A stretch of DNA of 64,000 nucleotides from Aquila chrysaetos chrysaetos (lineage: Eukaryota > Chordata > Aves > Accipitriformes > Accipitridae): the NCBI RefSeq assembly GCF_900496995.4, contig NC_044030.1, forward strand, positions 13,451,851 through 13,515,850. The letters are read 5' to 3'. The translations under genes and the position numbers were made by a program. The notes under the pieces are model-generated. The model did no database searches, was not told the origin of the DNA, and saw nothing but the letters and a program-made list of their open reading frames with translations. Position 1 is the first letter of the stretch. Each line of letters starts with the position of its first letter. This document shows, one piece after another, positions 28,201 through 39,719 of this stretch.

Positions 28201-30020
28201 ATTCTTTAGACAAAAAAAATAGAGTGAAAATCAGAACTTCTCACTTGTTAGAGATCAAAATGTTACTCACCTCATCCCCTGGGGATGAGATCCCTGGGAT
28301 ACTCATTGAACCACCTTTCTGAAGCCACACTACACTGACAGACACACATTTTGCATAAAGTCTTGTGTTCAGTGAAAAAGTGAAAGATTTGCCCCTTATT
28401 TCATTGGGACCAGGGCTTCACACTCTTAATTTTGGTAGCCTCTGGCAAGCACATATAGTGTTCTGGTTGGTATGTCCTTTAGTCAATTTTTAAGCAGCAG
28501 TAACATATACTTGTACCAAAGAACAAGCTGTGGCCAGTAACAGCAGTAGCTTTATATTGGGTCCCCCAAAACTGATTCAGCTGCAGTCCAGGCCAGCTGT
28601 AATGCAATCAATGGCACTGACCTGTGAAAGACAAAATCATTATAACAGAACACTGCAAACCAAAGAAGTCCAATAAAGATGTGAGGACAATGAAACAGGA
28701 ATCAGAAGCATTAAGGGATAGATGACAAAAGAAAACACAGATCGTATCTCATCTCTGTGCCACACATGTTATTAATACGAAGAAAGAACTCATGACAAAT
28801 TATCCCTCATTTATTTTCCTTATACACAATGGATGCCTAATATATTTGGTCACTGATCCCCTGCAGTAATGAAGCAGTACAAGAATATACACTCATAAAT
28901 ATGTATATATTATATAAGTGAATATAATGGCAGAAACACTTTGAGTCTCCTTCTCCAGATTGAAGAAACCTGTGTTATTTGACAAAGAAAGAAAAAAATA
29001 ACTATATTTGTGTTTCACAAAGTTTAAACATATGACAGGAAGCAACACTTACCTTTTAATGTTTTTTCCTTGCTCTGCTCCTGATTTGCAGTGACATTTT
29101 GGTTATGCCTTCCAGGCATTTTTTTACCCATAGATAAGGTGAGCTTGCATAGGATACACCAAGCTCTGTGAGTACCAATTTCTTGAAGTGTCTGGACCAC
29201 ATGTTTAGGTTTTTTATTCCTTCCTCTCTAGCTGATACTATATGTGTACACAAGTAATAGAGGGAGAGGGTAGTGCCTCATCCCCACTCACCCTTTGTTC
29301 TCCAGGAGGCAGCGGAGAACACAAGACAGCCTCTCAAAGAGGTGAGGGAACCATGGGGCAGGATTTTACAGGAAGAGATACGTTGGGTCTAAGCTGTATG
29401 TGCCATTCTAAAATCTGCTTTTTCCACCCTTAACACCCAGAAAGCAGGAGAGGAAACAAAGGCAGGAAAGCATAATTTTCTAGTTCCAGAGTTACTGGTG
29501 AGGATCCTGTGTTCTTACTTCACATGATTCAGTTCACGGGAGCCAAAATGATGCCCAGACAAGTTCCTCATGAAAAGAAGGCTCAATGTAACACTTGTTA
29601 CTATTTATTGAGGACTGGCGAGTTAAAATGAGCACTTAACTGTGCTGATATTAAAAGTGCCTTGTCTTTACTAAGATAATATCTTCCATAGGTCCCTCTC
29701 CAAGGTCCACGGCCCTCCTTGGACGTGATTTCTTCCAGGGCTGGTGCAGCTTACTATTAACCATGTACATGGGGCCCAATGGCACCATTTAGCTTTCAGA
29801 TTTTACATTTGTAAAGCATGCTGATATCCTCTGACCATAGAATCTCTCTCTCAGTTACATGCAAAATATCTGAAATATTATTTAATCTCAGGTGTGATCA
29901 AATGGGGAAAAAAATGGCTGTAGGATGTTCCCTGTTTTCCTCAGATGCTCTATTGTTGCATGTTTTTAGCTATAGTAAAAAGTTTTCTGGTGCTACAGTA
30001 AGCACAGAGTCCTGTGATGT

Positions 30021-30050
30021 AAAAGAAAAAAAAAAAAACAAACAAAAAAA
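30021..30050 (+). repeat. A-rich tract
   Basis: AAAAG followed by A runs broken by CAAAC. Low-complexity sequence; the small frame 29818-30072 ending in it has no recognisable features. Confidence 0.85.
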
Positions 30051-31925
30051 CCCCGACTTCCAAAACATTTAGTTCAAGTGCAAGCATGTAGCTCCCAATA
30101 TACTCTGGAGATGCAATGTTTCAATTTGCAGCAGGCAAAGTCCAATCACAAGCTCAGTAATCAGGAGCAAATGAACCCCCCATACCCAAGATGTGAGGCA
30201 AGGGATATGCTTTCCAGGAGTAGCATCACCTGGGACACCAAATCAGAAAGAAGAAATTAGAACAGCTCCTCACCATCAATGCTTGCATTAAACCAAGCTG
30301 TACAAGACCTTGCAGCTATATTTTATTGCAGATAATCAGAAGTCCTGACAGGACCAGAATTGCTTGTCCAAATAAGAGGAGAATACACCATAAAAAGGTC
30401 AGGCAGGAGGCAAGGGAGAGGGGAGGAGAGAGGAACATACTCCTAACATAATTTTTGGGTGCTACTCCAGCATCTGCATTAACAACTAAGACTTGCTATT
30501 GACAGAGACATAGAAATAACAAGAGGCTAGGCGATGTCCCACCTCCACAGACCACCAGGTCTACCGTGATGTTGCTTTATTTTTATTGTTTGCATTACAG
30601 CAACTGCAGGATGCCCCAAAGGGCCCGAGGGTCCCACTGAGTGCAGTGGGATGCAAGAATAAAGTCTTCCACAGGCCACTCATCCAGGGGTTGCCAGATA
30701 CAAAAAACCCCTTTCAGTTACCACTAATTCTCCAGTAGCCAGGACAGATCCCAAAGCCCTGGCAGCAGCTGCAGAGACAGAGGACATAGACTGATGTGCA
30801 ACTGCACGCACACTGCAGAAGGGCTGCTTGGCTCAGCTTACTGCAGCCCTTGAGGGGAGTTGGCTCTTTCCTCCACTATGTGATTTGTTGTTGCTTTCTC
30901 CCTGTGGGAGAAAAAGGTAAAAAGCTAGTGTTTTTCCACTTAAAGAGACACAGCACAGGAATAGTTAAAATAAGAAAGCCTGAATGTTTAATCTGTGAGA
31001 AACATATGAGAAGAGCAATCAAATCTGGGATAAGTAGCTCTGAATGAGGTATGCCTGATTGCTTTAGGCCATGCTGTTTGTCAGTCTTTTAAAATTCAAG
31101 TCATTAACAGATGCTGATCTGCTATAATATTGTGATATTTTATCTGATTACACTTATCTGATTGTGCCATATCTGCTATTTGCCTTCCCATTTTTCCATG
31201 TATATTAAATGCAGGTGGTTTTATTATTCAGAGAGCTAGAAAGTGTTGACTGCTCTGAATATAAATGGGGATATTATATCATTACCTTGCTCTGAAAGCA
31301 GAGTCATTCAGTGTGTAAATCATATGCAAGGTACCTAGTAGAGACACAATAAACCATAATGTCTTGAGAGAGAAAGCAATGAGGAAGGGATAAGGAGATA
31401 AAAATTTAAGGCATTGTTAAAGAAGGATAATCTTCATAATCCTATTTAGTTCTTTCAAACCACCATTTGTTGATATTCAAAACTTTTTTTAAGTTCATTA
31501 AGTATCTCTTGGTGAAGTTATTGCCACATGGAACATTATCAATAATGGGACTGAATAAAAAACAAGATCACCAACCAACCAAGCATTCTAGCTGCTTTCA
31601 AAAGGATGCAGAAGGGACCCTCACATTTCTGCAAAAGCTCTGTGGACTCTTCTTCTCCTCACCACGATGCTTAATGTGAGCACATGACTTCAGAATTCCC
31701 TGGAGAAATGTGCAGGAATCACTTACAGCATACCTGAACAGCAGATCAGGGTAGCAGGGCAAAGGGACTTCATCTGAGATCAACATGCAGATATAATAAA
31801 GTTAAGCTGGGAACCCCCTTTTGCTTGCAAGCAAAACTCCTTGATGATTTCACTGTGATAAATGAGATAAATTTGAGAGCATGACAAATCCCACTGTGAG
31901 GATGCTTAGAAATGTTACTAAACCA

Positions 31926-32450
31926 CAGAAAGACTGAGACTGGAGGTACCTCTGAAGATCACCTAGACCAACTCCCTTGCTGAGCTAGAGCAGGTTGCTC
32001 AGGACAGTGTGCAGCTGGGTTTTGGGTATCTCCAGGGATGGAAATTCTACAACCTCCCTGGAAAACCTTTTCCTGTGCTCAAAAATCCATACAGTAAAAC
32101 AGTGTTTTCTTATGTTTAAATGGACTTTCCTGTCTTTCAGCTTGTGCTCACTGCACAACTGTCCTGTCACTGGGCACTGCTGAGGACAGTCTGGCTCCAT
32201 CTTCTTTATTTTACCCATGAGGTATTTATATACATTGATAAGGTCACTCCCTGAGCCTTCTCTTCTCCAGGCTGAACGGTCCCAACTCTCTCAGCCTTTC
32301 CTCATAGGAGAGATGCTCCAGTCCCTTCAGCATCTTTGTGGCTTTGCTCTGGACTTGCTCCAGTATGTCCATGCTTCTCTTTTACTGGGGAGCCCAGGAC
32401 TGGGCACAGCACTCCAGATGTGGTCACCTCTAGATGTTATTCCTCTCCTT
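31926..32450 (-). mobile_element. CR1 LINE 3' fragment
   Basis: About 525 bp of CR1 in reverse orientation, colinear with the 24406-25036 copy: GAGACTGGAGGTACCTCTGAAGATC at the 3' end, then the blocks TATCTCCAGGGATGGA, TTAAATGGACTTTCCTGT, CCAGGCTGAACGGTCCCA and GCACTCCAGATGTGGTC. The terminal octamer repeat is degraded. Frames at 31985-32218 and 32217-32462 lie inside it and are not genes. The 5' truncation point is approximate. Confidence 0.9.
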
Positions 32451-32873
32451 TGGTGGTTTTAGTGTAACCTCTTGTGATGCTGCTCAACCTCCAACAGCCC
32501 TGACTTGACAGACGCAGGTAAATGCTCAACAAACAAGTAAGAGCATAAAATAGCTAATGCCTCGCCATCCCTGCCCCCATCAGTTCTGCTTGCAACAGTC
32601 AGAAGGACACCAGGGATGTCAAGTCCCCCAAACAGGCTACAGCACAAACCAACCCTGCCACACCTCTGTTTACAGAAATGATTTCAGAGAGCATGACTAC
32701 GCATCCAGAGGGAGATGGTGTTGGTCAAGTAGACAATACTCTAAGTAAAGCAAGATAACCTTACATAGACAATCATAGGAGGTGGAGGATAGCCGGGTGT
32801 GCAGAATGCAGCTGGGGAAAACCTCTATAATTATAACACAGCAGACACCAACCTCTCTGCAAAAAAAGAATGC
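32451..32873. other. Intergenic, nothing recognised
   Basis: About 420 bp between the CR1 fragment and the A21 tract. Two opposing frames of about 60 codons (32459-32748) are uninformative. Confidence 0.5.
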
Positions 32874-32894
32874 AAAAAAAAAAAAAAAAAAAAA
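32874..32894 (+). repeat. A21 tract
   Basis: Uninterrupted run of twenty-one A preceded by an A7 run and followed by GGAGGGGAAGGGG. No retroposed gene body is seen upstream. It lies just outside solo LTR copy 2. Confidence 0.9.
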
Positions 32895-33010
32895 GGAGGG
32901 GAAGGGGCAGTCAACACAAGAGCCGAGCCATGGATGAACTGCTCAGAGACAAGAAAGTTCAAGAAGAAAAACAAGTAAACAAAAAAAAAACAAACATGGG
33001 AGAAAGAGCT

Positions 33011-33593
33011 TGTCGTGGTTTAACCCCAGCCAGCAACTAAGCACCACACAGCCGCTCACTCACTCCCCCCACACCCAGTGGGATGGGGGAGAAAATCAGG
33101 AAAAGAAGTAAAACTCGTGGGTTGAGATAAGAACGGTTTAATAGAATATAAAAAGAAGAAACTACTAATGACAACGCTATTGTAATGTTGTGACAGCAGT
33201 AATGATAAAAGGATTGGAATATACAAATGATGCACAGTGCAATTGCTCACCACCCACCGATTGACACCCAGTTAGTCCCCGAGCAGCGATCCCCCGCCCC
33301 CACTCCCCACAGTTTATATACTAGACATAGACGTCACACGGTATGGAATACCCCGTTGGCCAGTTTGGGTCAGCTGCCCTGGCTGTGTCCTATGCCAACT
33401 TCTTGTGCCCCTCCAGCTTTCTCGCTGGCTGGGCATCAGAAGCTGAAAAATCCTTGACTTTAGACTAAACACTACTTAGCAACAACTGAAAATATCAGTG
33501 TGTTATCACATTCTTTGCATACTGAACTCAAAACACAGCACCGTACCAGCTACTAGGAAGACAATTAACTCTATCCCAGCTGAAACCAGGACA
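33011..33593 (-). mobile_element. Solo LTR, copy 2, same family, inverted
   Basis: A 583-bp LTR on the minus strand, running from TGTCCTGG (complement, ending at 33593) to ...CCACGACA (complement, at 33011). The perfect 5-bp target-site duplication GAGCT lies at 33006-33010 and 33594-33598. The TATA box is at 33313-33320 and the ATTAAA signal at 33137-33142, both minus. Just upstream of the TATA box it keeps the core TGTGACGTC, a CRE/ATF-like site that copies 1 and 3 have lost. It sits about 110 bp beyond an A21 tract (32874-32894). Frames at 33056-33253 and 33227-33457 fall inside it and are not genes. Confidence 0.93.
33313..33320 (-). promoter_or_regulatory. TATA box of LTR copy 2, with CRE-like site upstream
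   Basis: TATATAAA on the minus strand. A GACGTC core preceded by TGT lies about 10-20 bp upstream on that strand, near 33328-33340. This TATA plus CRE-like arrangement is the likely ancestral promoter of the family, because the corresponding site in copy 1 (GATGTC) differs by a CpG-decay type change. Confidence 0.55.
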
Positions 33594-33598
33594 GAGCT

Positions 33599-36500
33599 AT
33601 AACTATTGAAGGTTAGTTTAAGCTTGCAGGGGAAAGCGTAAGGGCAACAAAACAAAAGCAAGGATTAGTGTGAGGTGTCAGAATCAAGAGTAAAGGTGGC
33701 TTGAAATCTGAACTGAGGAAAGGGTACATTATTGTCCTGGGACCACAGTGTACAGTGTCAAGCTCTCAAGTGTGTATTTTGTACAAGTGCACAGGCAGCC
33801 CAACTAATCCAGAGGTAAAATCATCAGAAATGCTCTCCTCTGTAACATGCACCTTCAGCAAGCAGAAACAAAGAAAACTGTGAGAAGGAAAAAAAAGATA
33901 GACATAGCCCTCAAAGTAGTGGTAAGAGCCAGATGGGCAAGCCGCGCCTTCAATACCTCTCTCCTGAATCTTCACTGATTTTAGCTGGCCAGATGATTTT
34001 CAGCACAGGGTAACAGCCTAATGACATTGATACACAAGTCTGGGCACTAAAGCTTGCTGGAATATGTGTGATTTTATCATGAATATCACAAAATGTGTTG
34101 TTCATAAAGACTCTGCTCCCAGAGCCAGGTGACAGAGGGAAATTCTTGTTTTGTGTTCATATTTCAAAAGTAAGCTTTTCATCTTCCCATCTGTGGAGAA
34201 AAGATTGAAGACATCAGCCCAAGATTAAAAGAGCAGAAAGCAAATAAAAAGAACTTCATGTTTAAAAAACATACTTCTAATCATTTTAAGGAATGTCACT
34301 TTCAAGATTTTGGAAGTCTTGATTTATCATGATTGAGCTCAGTTTCATTCCTTTTTCAAATCTCCTGGACAGACAAGCTAACAAGTGCCATACTGTTTTT
34401 CCAGGATAAAAAGTTGTCTTGCCAATCACCATCTCATATGTATAAATCTGATCAATGGAAAAAAATGGAGAAAAAAAATTATGCAGAAAGTTCCAAAACT
34501 TCAAGAACTGATGGTTAAAAAGCAAGGTCTCAGTTCACAGTATAGAGGCTTCTGTGTGCAAAACACTCATCAGTAGCGCTCAACTAGGGGATTTCTAGCA
34601 CTTTTTATTTCCTTGTATTAGCAGTTCTTCAGAGAAGAGACACTGGTTTTGCTTTGCTTTCAGAAAGCAACTGGTTGCACTGGCACAGATTCATATCCAT
34701 ATCTCCTCGATTCTAGCACCAGACAGAGGATTTAAACATCAAATGCAATCAAACTGAACTGTTTTTTCCTGTTATTTGACTTCTAAGATTAGGGAATAAA
34801 GGGAACATGGGACTAGATGAACTGTATTTGGATGCTGGTACAGCTTTCAGCATTATTATGAAAACTTTCCTCAAACTCACTCAAATTTGTTTGGAAAAAA
34901 GAACTTTGCAGAGACTGAATGGCAGAGTCAAAATTGAAAGATAGCGGTGTAAATTTTCAAAGGCACACAGATATTCAGGGAAAAGGAACTGTGTCAGTCT
35001 TGGTTTTATTTAAAGCCTCCCTTGTATAGTTTTTGAGAGGGGATAAATATTATGTTTGTGAAAGCTGCAAATCACACTAATGTAGAGGAGCTGCAAACAC
35101 CAGTTAAAGCAGAATAAAGTAAAGTCTCTTCAAGAAATTAGAAAGACAGGTTGATAAATATAACAGAACGAAGCCATTTTCCCAAGAGACCCGTTTAGTA
35201 CAAAGTTCCTTATATGCAGTATTTCCACGGGGCAGTGCACCCAGGGTCATAGGCTTTCCTGTGCTGCAAATGTGCCACTGCAAAGACCTGAAAAGCCACC
35301 TCAGTCAATCTAGTCATGGGTGGACTGATATCAGACTTATTGGTGGGAAGAAGATATTTGACTTCTGTGGGTTTCAGACCCCACCCTCAACAATTATTTC
35401 TCTTGGTGTATAAGGAGATGGGAAGAGGAAGCTGAACATTTCTCAAATGACGGTGACAGGCACAGAATAGTTTGTTGATTCTTTTTCGTGTTAATTCATA
35501 ATTGTTTGTCAGCATGGCTATAACACCTCTGTATGCAGTTCAACATCTGTGGGTCTTGGCCACTTGCCTGCTCTTCTCCCCATTTTTCTCTTTCTGTTTT
35601 TACTTCCGTTTCTACTGCTGCCATTTTGTGGTTAATAAGAAAGCTCGGTCTGTTCCAGACCAGATACCAACAGACTGCTATGCAAATTTTATCAAGACTT
35701 GACCCGGTTAATGCATGGCCAGGAGTATCATTTTCCAAAGACCTCAATGACCTCAGAGCTTTCACAAAAGTGACTTTGTCGCTTTTATCACTCAGGTCAC
35801 CCTAGCAAGGAACTGTACCCATAATTTAGCAACTTGGTATGTTACAGAAACGATACGTGCAAGAAAAGGACTAACAATTCCTCCATTAAAAGCTGGCATT
35901 GGGTAAGACAGATGCACGTACATGTTCCATGAAGTACACATGTATTAACAGAGCTTTGCAGATATTAGGAGACAGTGTCATGGGCTTTTGCCTCAGAGGA
36001 AATGTCAGTTTAAGGAGTTCCTGCCCCAGATGTTGTGTCTTATTCTTCACCTGTGCTGCCCCTCAGTTACACTGACACAACTGTTCAGTAAGGCTGTACA
36101 GTGAGCAGTGCCTGGGTTAAAAGCAACCCTGCCAAAAGGGAAAATCTTGTATACCTCAAAACCCCCTTAGCTCACTGACCAGTTTAACATGCCTGCTGTA
36201 ATTTGCTGAGCCTGGCTTTTCAGGTGGGGGGATGCTTCAGAGCAGCAGAAGGGCCTCAGCCACTGCTGTGCCCAAGGAGAGGCTACCTGGAGCTCTGCTG
36301 CAGGGTTATGCTAACCTGGGTCTCTACTTCAGGGGAAAAATTCATCTTGCCAGAAAGGCTTCAGCACTATTTTAATCTTTCATTAGCTCTTAAAAAGTTA
36401 GGCATGCATTTGTGTGGCATAAAATTACTTTATTACTAAATAAATACATCCTGCTTTGCCTATGTCCTTCCATCAAAAATACATAAGCAAACTTCATTCT

Positions 36501-38899
36501 TGCCCTTACTTAGAATTTTTCCACTTACAAATGGAGAAATTAAAATGTCCACCAAGTCCCTTGTAATGCCTTGTCTATACTGCCCTCTCACCCCAATACT
36601 ACAGCTATAGAGAGACTTATATTAAGCAGCTAGGAAAAAACAGAATTTGGCATAGAATCTACAACGCCCACCGACTCCCTGACCAAAAGGCAGGGATTCA
36701 GAAGAGAACCCTGTTTCCCAAAAAGCCTTTAGTTCAGGCACACTTGCTGAATGAGTCCATTCAGCCTTCATGTACACTGGCAGTGGTTTTTCATGGAATG
36801 CAAACATTTAGTTGAGGAAAATATTGACAGCCACTGATTTCATCAATACTTGCCATGATTTATCTCTGATTTTTCTTCCAAGAATTTCTGCGCAGAGACC
36901 TCATCCATCCAGTCTCCCACATTGTTTTCTAGTTATTCCTTTCCCAAGGATGGCCTTTGTTGCCTCGATCTGCTGGCAAAAAAAGAGAGAGGCTTCTTAT
37001 TTATGTACGTACATACATGCCGTGCATATATGCACACACAGGAAATAGTAGCAGGGTGCTATTACTTCTCGTTATTCACATGGAAACAGCCTATGATACA
37101 TGGTAAAACCTTCACAAGCCAACAGTTTTGCTGCATTTCTGAGTCAGAAAAACTTGCACTCCTGCAATAACAGCAGGCCTAAAACTTGACAAAAGAAATC
37201 ACTCCTCAATTAAATCTTGCAGTATGACTAGCATACAAATTTAGGCAGTCTAATAAACTATTTAGAGAGCTGTTCCTCATTCTTTGCAGATGGCCCCTGC
37301 AAATTGTATCTGACAGCAGTGCATTCATTAACAGTGTTAGCAAAATACATATTTTCAATAACAAAAATAAAACAAATTAAAAGGAAATATTGAATTAGAG
37401 TATCATATGGTATAAACAGGCACAACACTGTTCAGGCAATTCTTTTATTTTTATTTAATAATCTTTAAAGGCATGTTATACATACAGGATGGAGAATGAT
37501 AGGCTAGTCATTTGGAAATATTTGGTCTTACATGGAATAAGAGGACATGCTACAGTGGGGTGACATAATACAAAGACTCTAACGTGGAGCACGCAGTTCT
37601 TCAAAAAGAAGGGTGCCAAGCTGCTGTAAACATTCTCCCTCACTTTTCCATTCTTTACTAATAGTAATGTAGACCCTTCAATAATGAAGAGATTTTTAAT
37701 GTTATTCATTACTTATGCACTTCCTGATCAGCTTTTCTCTTAGATAGGAACTTTGCACCATCTGGGTACTGAAACATGTTCTGAACACTGTAGAGTCAGA
37801 TACCCACTGCAGAAAAACTTTCTATACTCAATTTTGAGAAAAGTTCTGTTGCCCTAAGAACTTATGAAAGTACATTTTTCCAAAGGTAAATGCATATTGG
37901 ATTTTGCCAGTTTTGTTTTAAGGACAATATGATATTAAAACACCAAGAAATCAGATTACCAACTTCATTGGATTTAATAACCTAGGTCACAAAACCAACC
38001 AGTTCTCTGTATAAAATAATATATCCTCCCTCTTTCTTTTCATAATATATATAAGGCACTTGTTCAATACTTTTTTCCCTACAGACCAAAAAGTATGTTA
38101 ACAACCTCTAGTTGCTGCCAATAAAACACTTGTTGGCTGTGAACAACACAAATCCTTTCTGTTCTCATTAACTGAAGGAAAGATTGGGCTCATTAAAACT
38201 AGGCTGTGCTTCACAAGCAGAGAAGGAAGAGAGAAAGGATATGAAAGGGACAGGGTCAGGAAAAGCATCTGGCAGGTAAGGATGCTATTTGTAGTTGTTT
38301 TCCTCCATATAAGCCTCAGGATTACCCCAAGAACTGGCTGTATTTTTAAAGACAAAAGAGAAGTTTCTAGTTATCTGGGAAGGGATATAGGGTGGTGCAA
38401 GAGAGCAAAACACTGCAAACAGAAACCTTCACAGGGAGACTAAGGCACAACCTAAAACTACAGAGAGAGAAGCAAGGAGGCATGATAACCAGGTGCAGGA
38501 AAAGTAAAAACTAATTTGAACACGAGTGCAGAGACAACCACCCTGTGAAGGTGCACAAGTTCTGTCTTTCTGAAAACCTCATTAGTATTTACTGTAACAG
38601 CACAACAGCTCTAGCCTTGGAGGTAAGTCTGCAGGACGAAAATTAATGGGCTGAACCAAGAAGTTTTATAAATTATCAGAGTTTGCCCATAAGAGAGTGC
38701 CAGTTTCCTCCCATAGGTATGAAAGAGGTACCTTTACCACTACCATAAACTAGACTGAGACCAGAGCAAGAGATCATGCAAGGAACAGTGAAGAGGATGC
38801 CTGATGCCCATTTTGTTGGGAAAATAGAGTAAGATGGGAACCTTAAGCCTAACTCAAGAGTAGCAGCTAAAAAAGGTAGTCACTCTAATAGCATGACAA
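33599..38899. other. Intergenic desert, nothing recognised
   Basis: About 5.3 kb. Overlapping frames on both strands at 35496-35805 look like an open patch on both strands rather than a gene. No repeat end, splice pattern or RNA gene seen. 34945-34980 (AATTTTCAAAGGCACACAGATATTC) faintly recalls the ancient repeat noted near 27215. Confidence 0.5.
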
Positions 38900-39055
38900 T
38901 GCCTGCGTAGCTTTGTGGACTCAACTTCAAATCGCTATGCCTCAGTTGCCCACCTCAGTAAAGGAGATCATAGGATTGCCCTGCTCTACAGGACAGTTCA
39001 TTAAGATTCTCATTCATTCTAAATGAAGAGGCTGAAATTACGTAGAGTGAGCACC
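38900..39055 (+). mobile_element. Probable MIR-like SINE remnant
   Basis: Contains ATGCCTCAGTTGCCCACCTCAGTAAA, like the MIR core 'tgcctcagtttcc..catctgtaaaatgg', then GATCATAGGATTGCCCTGCTCTACAGGAC and a stretch like 'attcattcat..tgaagaggctgaaat', where the consensus has 'ttaatg..gtaaagcgctttgaga'. Strongly decayed; family name is recall only. Confidence 0.45.
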
Positions 39056-39289
39056 ATGGGCACCCAAAAGTGAGACCAAAAAGCTGATTAAAAAATACTG
39101 GGGATCCCACATCCAGCACGGCTGTAATTCAGAAAGTTGGTCACTGCTGCAGGAGGAGATCCCTGAGTAGTAAAACCAAGAAATTACCAAGGAGTGGAGA
39201 AAGGAGATGTACCCTTTAGCCAACATGAGTGCTAACGATAATAAAACAATCTTTCTAGTCCTGATGTCCCTCCCAGAAAGACTGGGATC

Positions 39290-39490
39290 AGCAGGAGGAA
39301 GGGGCCGACATGCACAAGGGCAGGGCGGCTGTCCAGGGGGACAGGACCGGTGGGAGGAAAGGACAGGGCCCCCACGCGCTCGGGGCGGGAGCACTGCGCA
39401 GCCCTGCCCCGGGCAGGCCGAGCCCTGGCAGCCATGCCGGTGGGGCCTGGGGCAGCTCGTCCTGGTGGGCAGCGAGCCGACAGGGCCGGA
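39290..39490. other. Isolated GC/CpG-rich block of unknown origin
   Basis: About 200 bp with long G and C stretches and roughly fifteen CpG dinucleotides by hand count (clustered at 39375-39420), inside a window that is otherwise AT-rich and CpG-poor. It passes directly into a CR1 3' tail at about 39491. I see no conserved protein frame, no splice structure and no homology I can name. It could be a GC-rich 5' part of an unusual CR1 subfamily, an unrelated insertion, or a small CpG island. Confidence 0.5.
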
Positions 39491-39719
39491 GAGGCTGGAG
39501 ATAAGGGAAAGCTTTTCCCCCCACGAGGACAGCTGGGGAGTGGGGCCAGGCCCAGGGAGGTGGTGCCATCTCCCTCCTTGGAGGGTTTCCAGCCCCTACG
39601 GGATGGAGCCCTGAGCCCTGGTCTGACCCCGTGGCTGAGCCTGCTCTGGGCAGGGGGTTGGAGTGGAGGCTACACAAGGTCCCTGATGGCCTGAAGTATC
39701 TCTTATAATGATCCAATGT
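39491..39719 (+). mobile_element. CR1 LINE 3' tail adjoining a GC-rich block
   Basis: Plus-strand CR1 3' end: GCTGGAGATAAGGGAAAGC, CCAGGGAGGTGGTGCCATCTCC, CTTGGAGGGTTTCCAG, GGTCTGACCCCGTGGCTGA, then a decayed tail (GGCCTGAAGTATCTCTTATAATGATCC) in place of the usual octamer repeat. The sequence upstream (39290-39490) is much richer in G+C and CpG and does not look like CR1 to me; it is listed separately. Long frames on both strands across 39038-39833 exist because stop codons are rare in GC-rich DNA. Confidence 0.75.

Larger units (their letters stand above)
25037..31925. other. Intergenic desert, nothing firm
   Basis: About 6.9 kb of AT-rich sequence with no supported gene. 27215-27265 (GGCTCAGATTTTCAAAGAAACC...) resembles an ancient amniote interspersed repeat I remember from reptile and bird DNA but cannot name. 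30560-30650 has a GC-richer patch without a match. Confidence 0.5.

Noticed and set aside
30560-30650. Ancient interspersed repeat (TTTGCATTACAGCAACTG...CCCAAAGGGCCCGAGGG)
   Set aside because: Only a short likeness to a repeat I remember from reptile DNA; the downstream half does not match.
35496-35805. Three overlapping 66-90 codon frames on both strands
   Set aside because: Both strands open at once with no conserved motif or splice context.
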